Assembly: GCA_905215625.1 (NCBI GenBank)
Contig: CAJMQQ010000003.1
Span: forward strand, 1 to 64,000
Length of the DNA: 64,000 nucleotides
Origin: an uncultured bacterium
GTDB taxonomy: Bacteria; Bacillota; Clostridia; Lachnospirales; Lachnospiraceae
Direction: 5' to 3'
Shown: in pieces, positions 1-7,011 of the stretch
Layout of the letters: every line of letters begins with the position of its first letter
How positions within the stretch are numbered: position 1 is the stretch's first letter
Notes under the pieces: generated by a model
What the model was told of the DNA's origin: nothing
The model's database searches: none
What the model saw: the letters and a program-made list of their open reading frames with translations, nothing else
Program-made: the position numbers and the translations under genes

Positions 1-480
1 AAAGCTGCCCTGACGGTTTCCCTGACCATCACGGTTAAAGCTGCCCTGGCGGTTATCCCTCTGGCTGTCTCTTCCCTGAGCGCTGCGCTCTGTGGAATTT
101 GTCGGAGCAGAAACCGGTTCTTGTACTGCTTCTGCCGGTTTTTCTGCCGGAATCTCCTGGCTCTTTACCGTTTCTTCTGCCTTTGGCACCTCAGCTGGTC
201 TGCCAGCAGGACGGGAAGCGCCAGTATTTTTCTGGGAAGCCGGACGGCTCTTTAACTGCTGGGAATTCTGGGGACGATATACTGCTACTACTTTCTTTTT
301 ATGGCCAGCTCCTTCTGCCAAAGCTTCCTCCTTTTTCGGCTCTGTCAGGCTTCTTACCAGTCTTTCTTCCTCACTGGTCAGTCCTGACAACGCGCTTTTT
401 TTAATATGATTTTTCTCCAGCAGATCCATTACTTCTCTGGGAGTTTTTCCTACTTCCTTTGCTAATTCATTTACTCTCAT
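1..480 (-). CDS. infB: Translation initiation factor IF-2, N-terminal part (cut by window edge)
   Basis: IF-2 is the GTPase that places initiator tRNA on the 30S subunit. Only the first 160 residues are here: the IF2_N helical domain (MRVNELAKEVGK..., about residues 1-50), then a basic, Ala/Pro/Glu-rich linker ending in Gly/Gln/Arg/Ser repeats (RQGSFNRDGQGN). The GTPase domains lie beyond base 1. The start ATG at 480 overlaps the last codons of the upstream ylxQ-like gene by 14 bp. The order nusA-ylxR-ylxQ-infB is standard for Firmicutes, which makes the assignment firm despite truncation. The linker region is repetitive at the DNA level as well. Confidence 0.93.
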   Translation of the reverse strand, partial: MRVNELAKEVGKTPREVMDLLEKNHIKKSALSGLTSEEERLVRSLTEPKKEEALAEGAGHKKKVVAVYRPQNSQQLKSRPASQKNTGASRPAGRPAEVPKAEETVKSQEIPAEKPAEAVQEPVSAPTNSTERSAQGRDSQRDNRQGSFNRDGQGNRQGSF

Positions 481-802
481 GCTCACTACCTCCTATCAGT
501 TTCATCTGTTTCTCCACGGCCTTCGCAAAGCCCTCGTCCAATATGGCTAAAGATGCACGCATCTCCTTGCCCATGGCGTGACCCAGCTCTTCCTTTTCAC
601 CAAGCATATAAAGAGGCACTTTATAGTAAGTACACATATTTGAAAACATCTTTTTCGTATTATCCGATGCTTCTTCCGATACAATCACCAGGCTTGCTTT
701 TCCGGTTTTTACTGCCTTTTCTGTGGAAAACTCTCCACTGGCGGTTTTGCCGGCCTTGGTCGCAAGGCCAATCAGGTTTAACACCTTCTGTCTGTTATCC
801 AA
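467..802 (-). CDS. L7Ae/L30e-family RNA-binding protein (YlxQ-like)
   Basis: A 111-residue protein of the L7Ae/L30e/S12e/Gadd45 family, which bind kink-turn RNA. The segment KVLNLIGLATKAGKTASGEF followed by KASLVIVSEEASDNTKK is the family signature, and the length matches the bacterial YlxQ proteins coded between nusA and infB. It overlaps the ylxR-like gene by 8 bp at its start and infB by 14 bp at its end, so the three are probably translationally coupled. Its exact RNA partner cannot be read from sequence. Confidence 0.88.
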   Translation of the reverse strand: MDNRQKVLNLIGLATKAGKTASGEFSTEKAVKTGKASLVIVSEEASDNTKKMFSNMCTYYKVPLYMLGEKEELGHAMGKEMRASLAILDEGFAKAVEKQMKLIGGSEHESK

Positions 803-1067
803 GCTCTTCCATCTCCTTTTTCAGGTTTTCATATACTTCTTTTGGAATTGCCATCTTAAAGGAGCGCTCTAAGCCCTTTCCTTTTACTGCCCGTTCCAAA
901 CACTCCATAGACGGGCACAGGTATGCGCCTCTTCCATTTTTGCGGCCGGTTGCATCTATGGTGAATTCCCCTTCCGGCGTTTTTAAAACCCGAATCATTT
1001 CTTTTTTATTTTTGCTGCATCCGCAGCCGATACACTGCCGTAAAGGTACCTTCTTTACTGTACTCAC
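795..1067 (-). CDS. ylxR: YlxR family protein (RnpM-like)
   Basis: A 90-residue basic protein with the YlxR signature near its N-terminus (VPLRQCIGCG) and the later GRGAYLCPS motif. The family is an RNA-binding protein of the nusA-infB operon; in Bacillus it has been linked to RNase P modulation and renamed RnpM. It sits 14 bp downstream of nusA and overlaps the next gene by 8 bp. Both Cys pairs of the family are present. Function beyond RNA binding is known only from relatives. Confidence 0.9.
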   Translation of the reverse strand: MSTVKKVPLRQCIGCGCSKNKKEMIRVLKTPEGEFTIDATGRKNGRGAYLCPSMECLERAVKGKGLERSFKMAIPKEVYENLKKEMEELG

Positions 1068-1081
1068 TTTACCACTCCTTG

Positions 1082-2236
1082 TTATTCCTCGCTGGTTTCT
1101 TCTGCTTCCTGGGAACCTTCCTGATATTCTTCCTGGTAGCTGCTTTCCATGTCTTCCATATCTTCCTGATATTCAATGCCCATTTCTTCAAACAGGCCGG
1201 ATTCCTTTGCCTGGGTCTCGCTCTTAATGTCAATCTTATATCCGGTCAGACGTGCAGCCAGTCTTGCGTTCTGTCCTTCCTTACCGATTGCTAAAGATAA
1301 CTGGTAATCTGGAACGATAACCTGGGCTTCTCTTTCGTCTTCATCTGCTACTACGCAGATTACCTTTGCAGGACTTAATGCATTTTCAATCAATAATGCG
1401 GCATTGTCGTCCCAGTTGATGATGTCAATCTTCTCTCCCTTAAGTTCCTCTACTACTGCATTGACTCTGGCGCCGTTTAAACCAACGCAGGCGCCTACTG
1501 GATCGACGTTTGGATCGTGGGAGCAAACTGCAATTTTGGTACGGGATCCGGCTTCTCTTGCAATGGCCTTAATCTCTACGGTACCATCGCTGACTTCCGC
1601 TACTTCGGATTCAAACAGACGCTTTACCAGATCCGGATGTGTACGGGATACGGAAACTCTCGGTCCCTTTGGAGTGTCTTTTACTTCCAGAATATAAACT
1701 TTGATTTTCTCTGTCGGAAGCAGCACTTCTCCCTTTACCTGTTCGCTTTCATTTAAAATCGCATCTACCTTGCCTAAGTTGATGCTGATGTTTCTGCCCA
1801 GGTTCTTCTGGACAATACCGGTTACCACGTCTTTTTCCTTGCTGTAGTAATCGTTGTACAGCACCTTGCGCTCTTCTTCCCTGATTTTCTGCAGAATGAC
1901 GTTCTTTGCATTCTGGGTTGCAATACGGCCAAAGTTCTTAGACTCAATCGGTACCTGGACAATATCGCCGATTACATATCTGGGATCTCTCATTCTGGCT
2001 TCTGCCAGGCTGATCTGAAGCATGGAGTCTTCAACTTCCTCCACGACTTCTTTCTCCGCATAAACGGAAAAATCACAGGTATTTGGATTAATGGTAACCT
2101 TTACGTTATCTGCCTTTCCAAAATGATTTTTACAGGCAGTCAGCAGAGAATTTTCAATTGCTTCTAATAATACGTCCTTGCTGATGTTTTTCTCCTTTTC
2201 CAGCATCTCCAGTGCCAATAACAGTTCCTTATTCAT
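1082..2236 (-). CDS. nusA: Transcription elongation/termination factor NusA
   Basis: NusA binds RNA polymerase and nascent RNA and controls pausing, termination and antitermination. The 384 residues show the N-terminal polymerase-binding domain ([20 protein letters not shown]...), an S1 domain starting about residue 130 ([21 protein letters not shown]), and two KH domains ([15 protein letters not shown] and [23 protein letters not shown]). The last 35 residues are an acidic Glu-rich tail without the E. coli-type C-terminal repeats, as usual in Firmicutes. It lies 27 bp downstream of rimP in the same operon. Confidence 0.97.
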   Translation of the reverse strand: MNKELLLALEMLEKEKNISKDVLLEAIENSLLTACKNHFGKADNVKVTINPNTCDFSVYAEKEVVEEVEDSMLQISLAEARMRDPRYVIGDIVQVPIESKNFGRIATQNAKNVILQKIREEERKVLYNDYYSKEKDVVTGIVQKNLGRNISINLGKVDAILNESEQVKGEVLLPTEKIKVYILEVKDTPKGPRVSVSRTHPDLVKRLFESEVAEVSDGTVEIKAIAREAGSRTKIAVCSHDPNVDPVGACVGLNGARVNAVVEELKGEKIDIINWDDNAALLIENALSPAKVICVVADEDEREAQVIVPDYQLSLAIGKEGQNARLAARLTGYKIDIKSETQAKESGLFEEMGIEYQEDMEDMESSYQEEYQEGSQEAEETSEE

Positions 2237-2263
2237 GGTTATCCTCCTAATGATCCTTCTCCA

Positions 2264-2731
2264 TTAAAAATCAAAAGCTAATCGAATCAATGCAATATCC
2301 GGTCTGTTGAATACAATCTGGCTTCCGTCTTCCATCCCTAAGGTAACGGTATCTTTATCATATGCCTCCAGCACGCCGGTATAGTCCTTTTGTTTGTTCA
2401 GCGCCTTGTAAAGCTTTACATCCACTTCTTTTCCAATGCTTCTGACAAAATCTTTTTCTTTCTTTAAAGGTCTTCCAAGTCCAGGGGAACTGACCTCTAA
2501 AATGTAGCTTTCCTCGATAAAGTCTTCTTCATCCAGCCAGTCGCTAAGCTTCCGGTTAATGACTTCGCAGTCATCTACTGTGATACCGCCTTCTTTATCG
2601 ATATAAGCACGCAGATACCAGGTGCCGGCTTCTTTTACATATTCTACATCCACCAGCTCAAAATTGTGCTCTTTCATTAACGGGAGAAGGTACTCTTCGG
2701 TTCTCGCCTCATACTGTTCTTTCTTGCTCAT
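2264..2731 (-). CDS. rimP: Ribosome maturation factor RimP
   Basis: RimP assists late assembly of the 30S subunit. The 155-residue protein has the two-domain RimP layout: an N-terminal part with FELVDVEYVKEAGTWYLRAYID and the signature YILEVSSPGLGRPLK, then an SH3-like C-terminal domain (VTLGMEDGSQIVFNRPDIALIRL). The start has GGTGG six bases upstream. It is the first gene of the operon that continues into nusA, ylxR, ylxQ and infB, and is preceded by its own promoter and two hairpins. Confidence 0.95.
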   Translation of the reverse strand: MSKKEQYEARTEEYLLPLMKEHNFELVDVEYVKEAGTWYLRAYIDKEGGITVDDCEVINRKLSDWLDEEDFIEESYILEVSSPGLGRPLKKEKDFVRSIGKEVDVKLYKALNKQKDYTGVLEAYDKDTVTLGMEDGSQIVFNRPDIALIRLAFDF

Positions 2732-2765
2732 CTCGCACCACCTTTCTTAGCTGCCTGGCATTTAT

Positions 2766-2814
2766 CCGTTTTGATGGCCGGACAAAACGGAAAGAGTGGA
2801 CTTACGCCCACTCT
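2766..2814 (-). promoter_or_regulatory. Two tandem hairpins in the rimP operon leader
   Basis: Seen directly: two perfect stem-loops lie between the promoter and rimP. The promoter-proximal one pairs AGAGTGG (2793-2799) with CCACTCT (2808-2814) around an 8-nt loop. The gene-proximal one pairs CCGTTTTG (2766-2773) with CAAAACGG (2783-2790) around a 9-nt loop. Neither is followed by a clear U-run, so they look like RNA-stabilising or regulatory leader structures rather than terminators. A role in control by an operon product is inference. Confidence 0.6.
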
Positions 2815-2845
2815 CTCAGCCATTCATCATCATGTTATCGTGACC

Positions 2846-2874
2846 ATCATAACACTTTCTGTCAGAAAATGCAA
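2846..2874 (-). promoter_or_regulatory. Promoter of the rimP-nusA-infB operon
   Basis: On the minus strand a -35 TTGCAT (2869-2874) and -10 TATGAT (2846-2851) are separated by exactly 17 bp. The position, in the 149-bp gap between the MATE gene and rimP and just upstream of the leader hairpins, supports a housekeeping sigma-type promoter. Confidence 0.7.
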
Positions 2875-2880
2875 GGCCTT

Positions 2881-4242
2881 TTATTGCATCTTTTTAAATT
2901 CCCGCCTTACCAGGAAGACAGACAGCAAAAATGCTGCGGCATCTGCCACTGGTCCTGCATACAAGGCGCCATCGATTCCAAAAAACATCGGAAGGATTAG
3001 AATCAGCGGAATCAGGAAGAATACCTGACGGGTCAGGGACAGCAGCGCTCCCTTTAAAGGTTTTCCGATAGCGGAAAACATACTGGAACTTAACATCTGC
3101 ACCCCATTTATGATGACCATAAATAAAAAGGTTCTCATAAACTTTACGGCAAATTCCATATACTGGGCGTCTCCGGAACCAAATATGGAAATAATGTAGC
3201 TTGGGAAAAACTGAAACAGCACAAAACACACTGCCGACACGCAGAGCGCGCAGGTCACTGCCAGCTTAAATACTCCCCGTACCCGCTTGTACTGTTCGGC
3301 TCCGTAATTGAATCCTAAAATCGGCTGGGAACCCTGACAGATACCGATAATCACTGCCATTAAAATTCCGTTGGTTTTCATTACAATGCCGCAGCTTGCC
3401 AGAGGAATCTCGCTTCCGTATACGGACATGGCTCCATAATACGTGAGGGTATTATTCAGCACAATCTGTACCAGGGTTATGGCAAGCTGGTTTAAGCTGC
3501 TGCTCATTCCCAGGCCTGCTACGGTCATGCAGCGTTTTTTATCCAGCCGGAAATACTCTTTTTTCAAAGTAACGTGTTTGAATTTCCATAAATACCGGAA
3601 GGCGACTGCAAAGGAGACAATTTGTCCGATAATGGTCGCCCATGCGGCTCCCGCCACTCCCATTTCAAATACAAAAATAAAAATCGGATCCAAAACCGTG
3701 TTGATAATCGCGCCCACCAGCATACAAGTCATGGAATATTTGGGACTTCCATCTGCTCTTGCCAGGTTGCTCAGTCCATTGGTGGCAATCAGAAACGGCA
3801 TTCCCAGTGTAGTAATTCTGGTGTAGCTGACTGCATAAGGCATAATGGCCTCTGTAGCGCCAAACATTTTTAACAACGGATATAAAAAGATCTGGACCAC
3901 CACTACATAAGCAATGCCTGCAGCTGCCATCATGCTGACAGCCGTTCCTACATAACGGGCTGCATTTTCCGGCTCTTCCGCTCCCAATTCCAGGGAAAAT
4001 CCGGAGGCACAGCCAATACCGATTAACAAGGCAATGGCCATGCAGATGGTATTTAACGGAAATGATACATTGGTGGCCGCATTTCCCAGGTATCCTACGC
4101 CCTGGCCGATAAAAATCTGATCCACTATATTATAGAGGGAACTGACCAGCATGGCGATAATACTGGGAATAGCATATCCTGCTAGAAGTTTGGACAGTTT
4201 TTCATACCCCAGAGGATTTTTCTTTTGTTGACTTATATTCAT
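2881..4242 (-). CDS. MATE family multidrug efflux transporter
   Basis: A 453-residue, twelve-helix MATE antiporter that exports cationic drugs or metabolites in exchange for Na+ or H+. Family features are the opening LAGYAIPSIIAMLVSSLYNIVDQIFIGQGVG, the two-fold repeat with QGSQPILGFNYGAEQYKRV in the second half, and the usual length. The start ATG overlaps the stop of the preceding marR gene by 4 bp (ATGA), so the two are co-translated and the pump is probably controlled by that regulator. Substrate cannot be predicted. Confidence 0.92.
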   Translation of the reverse strand: MNISQQKKNPLGYEKLSKLLAGYAIPSIIAMLVSSLYNIVDQIFIGQGVGYLGNAATNVSFPLNTICMAIALLIGIGCASGFSLELGAEEPENAARYVGTAVSMMAAAGIAYVVVVQIFLYPLLKMFGATEAIMPYAVSYTRITTLGMPFLIATNGLSNLARADGSPKYSMTCMLVGAIINTVLDPIFIFVFEMGVAGAAWATIIGQIVSFAVAFRYLWKFKHVTLKKEYFRLDKKRCMTVAGLGMSSSLNQLAITLVQIVLNNTLTYYGAMSVYGSEIPLASCGIVMKTNGILMAVIIGICQGSQPILGFNYGAEQYKRVRGVFKLAVTCALCVSAVCFVLFQFFPSYIISIFGSGDAQYMEFAVKFMRTFLFMVIINGVQMLSSSMFSAIGKPLKGALLSLTRQVFFLIPLILILPMFFGIDGALYAGPVADAAAFLLSVFLVRREFKKMQ

Positions 4243-4691
4243 GGTGTTTCGTTCTTCCTTTCCTCTTTTTCCTCACACATTTCTTTCAGAAGGTTGTTTC
4301 CAGCCTTTTTTGCCAGCCTGTCAAACAGATCTTTTTCTTCTTCTGTAAAGCCTTCCAGCGCCATTTCATACCACCCGCCGGCAATCTTTAATATCTCAGG
4401 ATATGTTTGCCTGGCTTTTTCTGTGGGATCCAAAAAGAAGGTCCGTCTGTCGGCCGGATTCGGCCTCTTTACCAGAAATCCCTGTTTTTCCAGGGCAGTA
4501 ATAGCTCTGGTAATGTTGCTTGGATTCAGATAAATCAGAGAAAACAGCCGTTCCTGAGAAATACCTGGTTCCTCGCAGATTTTCATGACAAACATATGCT
4601 GGCTGCTGTTTAACCCCAATGGTTCCAGCCGTTTATCCAGATACATTTTTGTATACCGTTCTGCTATCGATAACCATTTGATTGTCTCCAC
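4239..4691 (-). CDS. MarR family transcriptional regulator (partner of the MATE gene)
   Basis: A 150-residue winged-helix MarR-type regulator. The DNA-binding part is ISQERLFSLIYLNPSNITRAITALEKQGFLVKRPNPADRRT, with the D-RR wing motif. It starts with GTG, seven bases after a strong AGGAGG; no ATG lies nearby in frame. It overlaps the MATE gene downstream by 4 bp. A palindrome over its own -35 box suggests autoregulation. The ligand is unknown. Confidence 0.9.
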   Translation of the reverse strand: METIKWLSIAERYTKMYLDKRLEPLGLNSSQHMFVMKICEEPGISQERLFSLIYLNPSNITRAITALEKQGFLVKRPNPADRRTFFLDPTEKARQTYPEILKIAGGWYEMALEGFTEEEKDLFDRLAKKAGNNLLKEMCEEKEERKNETP

Positions 4692-4729
4692 TCCTTCACC
4701 TCCTGTTTTGGATTTGTTCGTTCCTGCTT

Positions 4730-4758
4730 ATTATACGGCATTTTGTTTGCGTGCGCAA
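4730..4758 (-). promoter_or_regulatory. Promoter of marR-MATE with a palindrome on the -35 box
   Basis: Minus-strand -35 TTGCGC (4753-4758), 17-bp spacer and perfect -10 TATAAT (4730-4735). An inverted repeat TTGCG-N2-CGCAA (4747-4758) covers the -35 region and could be the binding site of the MarR encoded just downstream. The promoter boxes are seen; the operator role is inferred. Confidence 0.7.
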
Positions 4759-4891
4759 GTAGTTTTTCATCGTTCTCTCTTTTGCTGCTGTAATTTTATC
4801 AAAAATGCGAGAAATCGTCTTGTCTAATTTTCCAAAATATGGTATATTCTGTATACAAAATAATCAATAATCTTTTTATCTATTTTGCTTA

Positions 4892-4982
4892 TTGTCAATC
4901 TTTTGTTGCCATAATATAGGAACAGACCTATCCTCTGTTCCATGCCGCCTAAAAGTCCCCCCACCTTTAGGCGGCTTTTTTT
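4892..4982 (+). ncRNA. Candidate small RNA with two C-rich-loop hairpins and a terminator
   Basis: Between the two divergent MarR genes lies a self-contained transcription unit too short for a protein. Hairpin 1 pairs GGAACAG (4919-4925) with CTGTTCC (4935-4941), loop ACCTATCCT. Hairpin 2 pairs GCCGCCTAAA (4944-4953) with TTTAGGCGGC (4966-4975), loop with six consecutive C, followed by seven T: a strong intrinsic terminator. No gene ends before it on the plus strand, so the terminator must belong to a local transcript. A promoter-like TTGTCA (4892-4897) lies upstream, but the -10 (about 4912-4920) is imperfect. C-rich loops are typical of Firmicutes sRNAs that pair with G-rich ribosome sites; that function is inference. 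Confidence 0.55.
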
Positions 4983-5013
4983 ATTGCACAGGAAGTTGCT
5001 TCCTATGCAATAA
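4981..5013. repeat. 33-bp near-perfect palindrome after the sRNA terminator
   Basis: TTATTGCACAGGAAG (4981-4995) and CTTCCTATGCAATAA (4999-5013) pair around a 3-base loop with a single mismatch. As minus-strand RNA that mismatch becomes a G-U pair, so the whole 15-bp stem forms. It is followed by no U-run on either strand in the right place to be a terminator. It may be an operator, a mobile palindromic unit or a processing site. Confidence 0.5.
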
Positions 5014-5033
5014 AAGCTGCTGCTTAAAACATA

Positions 5034-5093
5034 TTGACAATTCAGTTTATCCGTGTATAATACCTTTTATAAAATAAGTTCTTTACAGAACTT
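5034..5093 (+). promoter_or_regulatory. Consensus promoter plus MarR operator for the second MarR-MATE pair
   Basis: A perfect -35 TTGACA (5034-5039), 16-bp spacer and perfect -10 TATAAT (5056-5061). Just after the expected start point is the palindrome AAGTTC-N6-GAACTT (5076-5093), embedded in a wider symmetric TTTTATAAAA context on both sides. Such a roadblock palindrome directly downstream of a strong promoter fits repression by the MarR gene it drives. Confidence 0.75.
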
Positions 5094-5141
5094 TTATAAA
5101 AAGAACAGTTTTGTTTTGTACTTATCTAAAAGGAGGTATTT

Positions 5142-5591
5142 ATGGCACAGACAACTGATTTTTTAATGTACTTCCGCCGCATTATTAAACTCCACGAAAG
5201 TATGCTGAAAGAAATCTGCGAAACCTATCAGTTAACCATGATAGAAGCCAATATTATTAGTTTTCTCTACAATAACCCAGGCAGAGACACCGCCAGGGAC
5301 ATTGTAGAACTCCGGATGCTGTCAAAAGGAAATGTTTCCCAGGCCGTCGAATCCTTGATTCAAAAAGGAATGCTGAAGCGGATTCCCGATCAGTCGGACC
5401 GACGTATGATTCATCTTGCCCTTCTGGAAAAGACGGAACCTATTGTCCAGACCATGGCCAGGCAAAAAGCTGCTTTTCAGGACGAACTTTTTACCGGTTT
5501 TTCAGACAGTGAAAAGGAACTCTACCATCAGCTTAACTGCCGTATGATGGAAAACACAAAATCCGCGATGAAAAGGAGAGAGACTACATGA
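5142..5591 (+). CDS. MarR family transcriptional regulator
   Basis: A 149-residue MarR-type regulator with winged-helix core DIVELRMLSKGNVSQAVESLIQKGMLKRIPDQSDRRMIHLAL. The start follows AAAGGAGG with good spacing. The stop overlaps the next MATE gene by 4 bp, so regulator and pump are one transcript. The palindrome between promoter and gene is its likely operator. It is only distantly similar to the MarR encoded on the opposite side of the intergenic region. Confidence 0.92.
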   Translation: MAQTTDFLMYFRRIIKLHESMLKEICETYQLTMIEANIISFLYNNPGRDTARDIVELRMLSKGNVSQAVESLIQKGMLKRIPDQSDRRMIHLALLEKTEPIVQTMARQKAAFQDELFTGFSDSEKELYHQLNCRMMENTKSAMKRRETT

Positions 5592-6955
5592 ATGCCAAAA
5601 ATGAGAAAGACTTTTTAGGTACAGAACCAGTGGGCAAACTTTTGCTCCGTCTGTCCCTTCCTACCGTGGCGGCCCAAATTATCAATATGCTTTATAACCT
5701 GGTCGACCGTATTTACATCGGCCACATTCCTAAAGTCGGCGCCCTGGCTCTGACTGGTGTCGGCGTCTGTATGCCGATTATTATGATTGTATCTGCTTTT
5801 GCCGCTCTGGTAGGCAACGGCGGCGCTCCCAGAGCTTCTATTTTTATGGGAAAAGGCGATAAGGATGCAGCTGAAAAGACCCTGGGCAACTGTTTTACCC
5901 TGCAGATTGTCGTATCTGTTATCCTGACTGCAGTCCTGCTGATCTGGAATCGCCCTCTGCTTTTAACCTTCGGTGCCAGTGAAAATACCATCGAATACGG
6001 CGTCCAGTATTTAAATATCTATGCACTGGGAACCATCTTCGTCCAGATGACCCTTGGCATGAATGCATTCATTACTGCCCAGGGATTTGCGAAAACCGGT
6101 ATGCTGTCCGTACTAATTGGAGCTGTTACGAATATCGTTCTGGATCCGATTCTGATTTTTGGTTTCCATATGGGAGTAAAGGGCGCCGCGCTGGCTACTA
6201 TCCTTTCCCAGGCTCTGTCATGCATCTGGGTTCTTTGTTTCCTCTTCGGAAAAAAGACCAATTTACGAATCCGCAGATGCCACCTGATGCCAAAGGCTTC
6301 TATCCTGGTTCCCAGCCTGACCCTGGGATTGTCCGGATTTATTATGCAGGCCAGCGAAAGTATCATCTCTGTATGCTTTAACTCTTCTCTGTTAAAATAC
6401 GGAGGCGACGTAGCCGTAGGCGCTATGACTATTTTAACCAGCGTTATGATGTTCGCCATGCTTCCTCTCCAGGGACTTGGACAGGGTGCCCAGCCTATTA
6501 TCAGTTATAACTACGGGGCTAAAAATGTTTCCAGAGTAAAATCTGCCTTCTCCCTGCTGTTAAAATCCAGCCTTTCCTATGCGGTATTATTATGGGTTTG
6601 CATCATGTTATTCCCAAGAGTATTTGCTTCCCTGTTTACCTCAGATGCGCAGCTTCTGGACTTTACCCAGACTGCCCTGCGGATTTACCTAGCCTGCCTG
6701 TTTATCTTCGGCGTCCAGATGGCCTGCCAGCTTACCTTTGCTGCCCTGGGCAATGCAAAGGCTTCCATCGCTGTGGCAATTACCAGAAAGTTTATTCTTC
6801 TGATTCCGCTGATTTTTATTATGCCAAGGCTGTTCCCGGAAAATCAGACCATGGCAGTTTATATGGCTGAACCGGCAGCAGACATCATCGCCGTAGTCTT
6901 TACAGTTATCCTGTTTATCAACCAGTTTAAAAAGGCACTGAAAGAAATTTCCTGA
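5588..6955 (+). CDS. MATE family efflux transporter
   Basis: A 455-residue twelve-helix MATE protein of the inner membrane. Motifs: VGKLLLRLSLPTVAAQIINMLYNLVDRIYIGHIP at the N-terminus, GVKGAALATILSQ and LGQGAQPIISYNYGAKNVSRV in the second half. It begins inside the stop codon of the upstream marR (ATGA) and is followed by a strong terminator. It resembles the third MATE of this window (42853-44220, also 455 residues) more than the one encoded at 2881-4242. Exported compound unknown. Confidence 0.93.
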   Translation: MNAKNEKDFLGTEPVGKLLLRLSLPTVAAQIINMLYNLVDRIYIGHIPKVGALALTGVGVCMPIIMIVSAFAALVGNGGAPRASIFMGKGDKDAAEKTLGNCFTLQIVVSVILTAVLLIWNRPLLLTFGASENTIEYGVQYLNIYALGTIFVQMTLGMNAFITAQGFAKTGMLSVLIGAVTNIVLDPILIFGFHMGVKGAALATILSQALSCIWVLCFLFGKKTNLRIRRCHLMPKASILVPSLTLGLSGFIMQASESIISVCFNSSLLKYGGDVAVGAMTILTSVMMFAMLPLQGLGQGAQPIISYNYGAKNVSRVKSAFSLLLKSSLSYAVLLWVCIMLFPRVFASLFTSDAQLLDFTQTALRIYLACLFIFGVQMACQLTFAALGNAKASIAVAITRKFILLIPLIFIMPRLFPENQTMAVYMAEPAADIIAVVFTVILFINQFKKALKEIS

Positions 6956-6961
6956 TCCTGA

Positions 6962-6998
6962 AAACGGGGCTGTCCGAAAAGGACGGCCCCGTTTGTAT
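6962..6998. terminator. Intrinsic terminator between MATE and sulfotransferase genes
   Basis: AAACGGGGCTGTCC (6962-6975) pairs with GGACGGCCCCGTTT (6981-6994) around a GAAAA loop, followed by a T-rich stretch. The A-rich start and T-rich end allow use from both strands, which suits the convergent genes here. Confidence 0.85.
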
Positions 6999-7011
6999 TT
7001 ATTCGGCTTAA

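Noticed and set aside
553..1227. Plus-strand 224-codon open frame over ylxR/ylxQ
   Set aside because: It is antisense to three conserved genes, has a low-complexity composition and no ribosome site.
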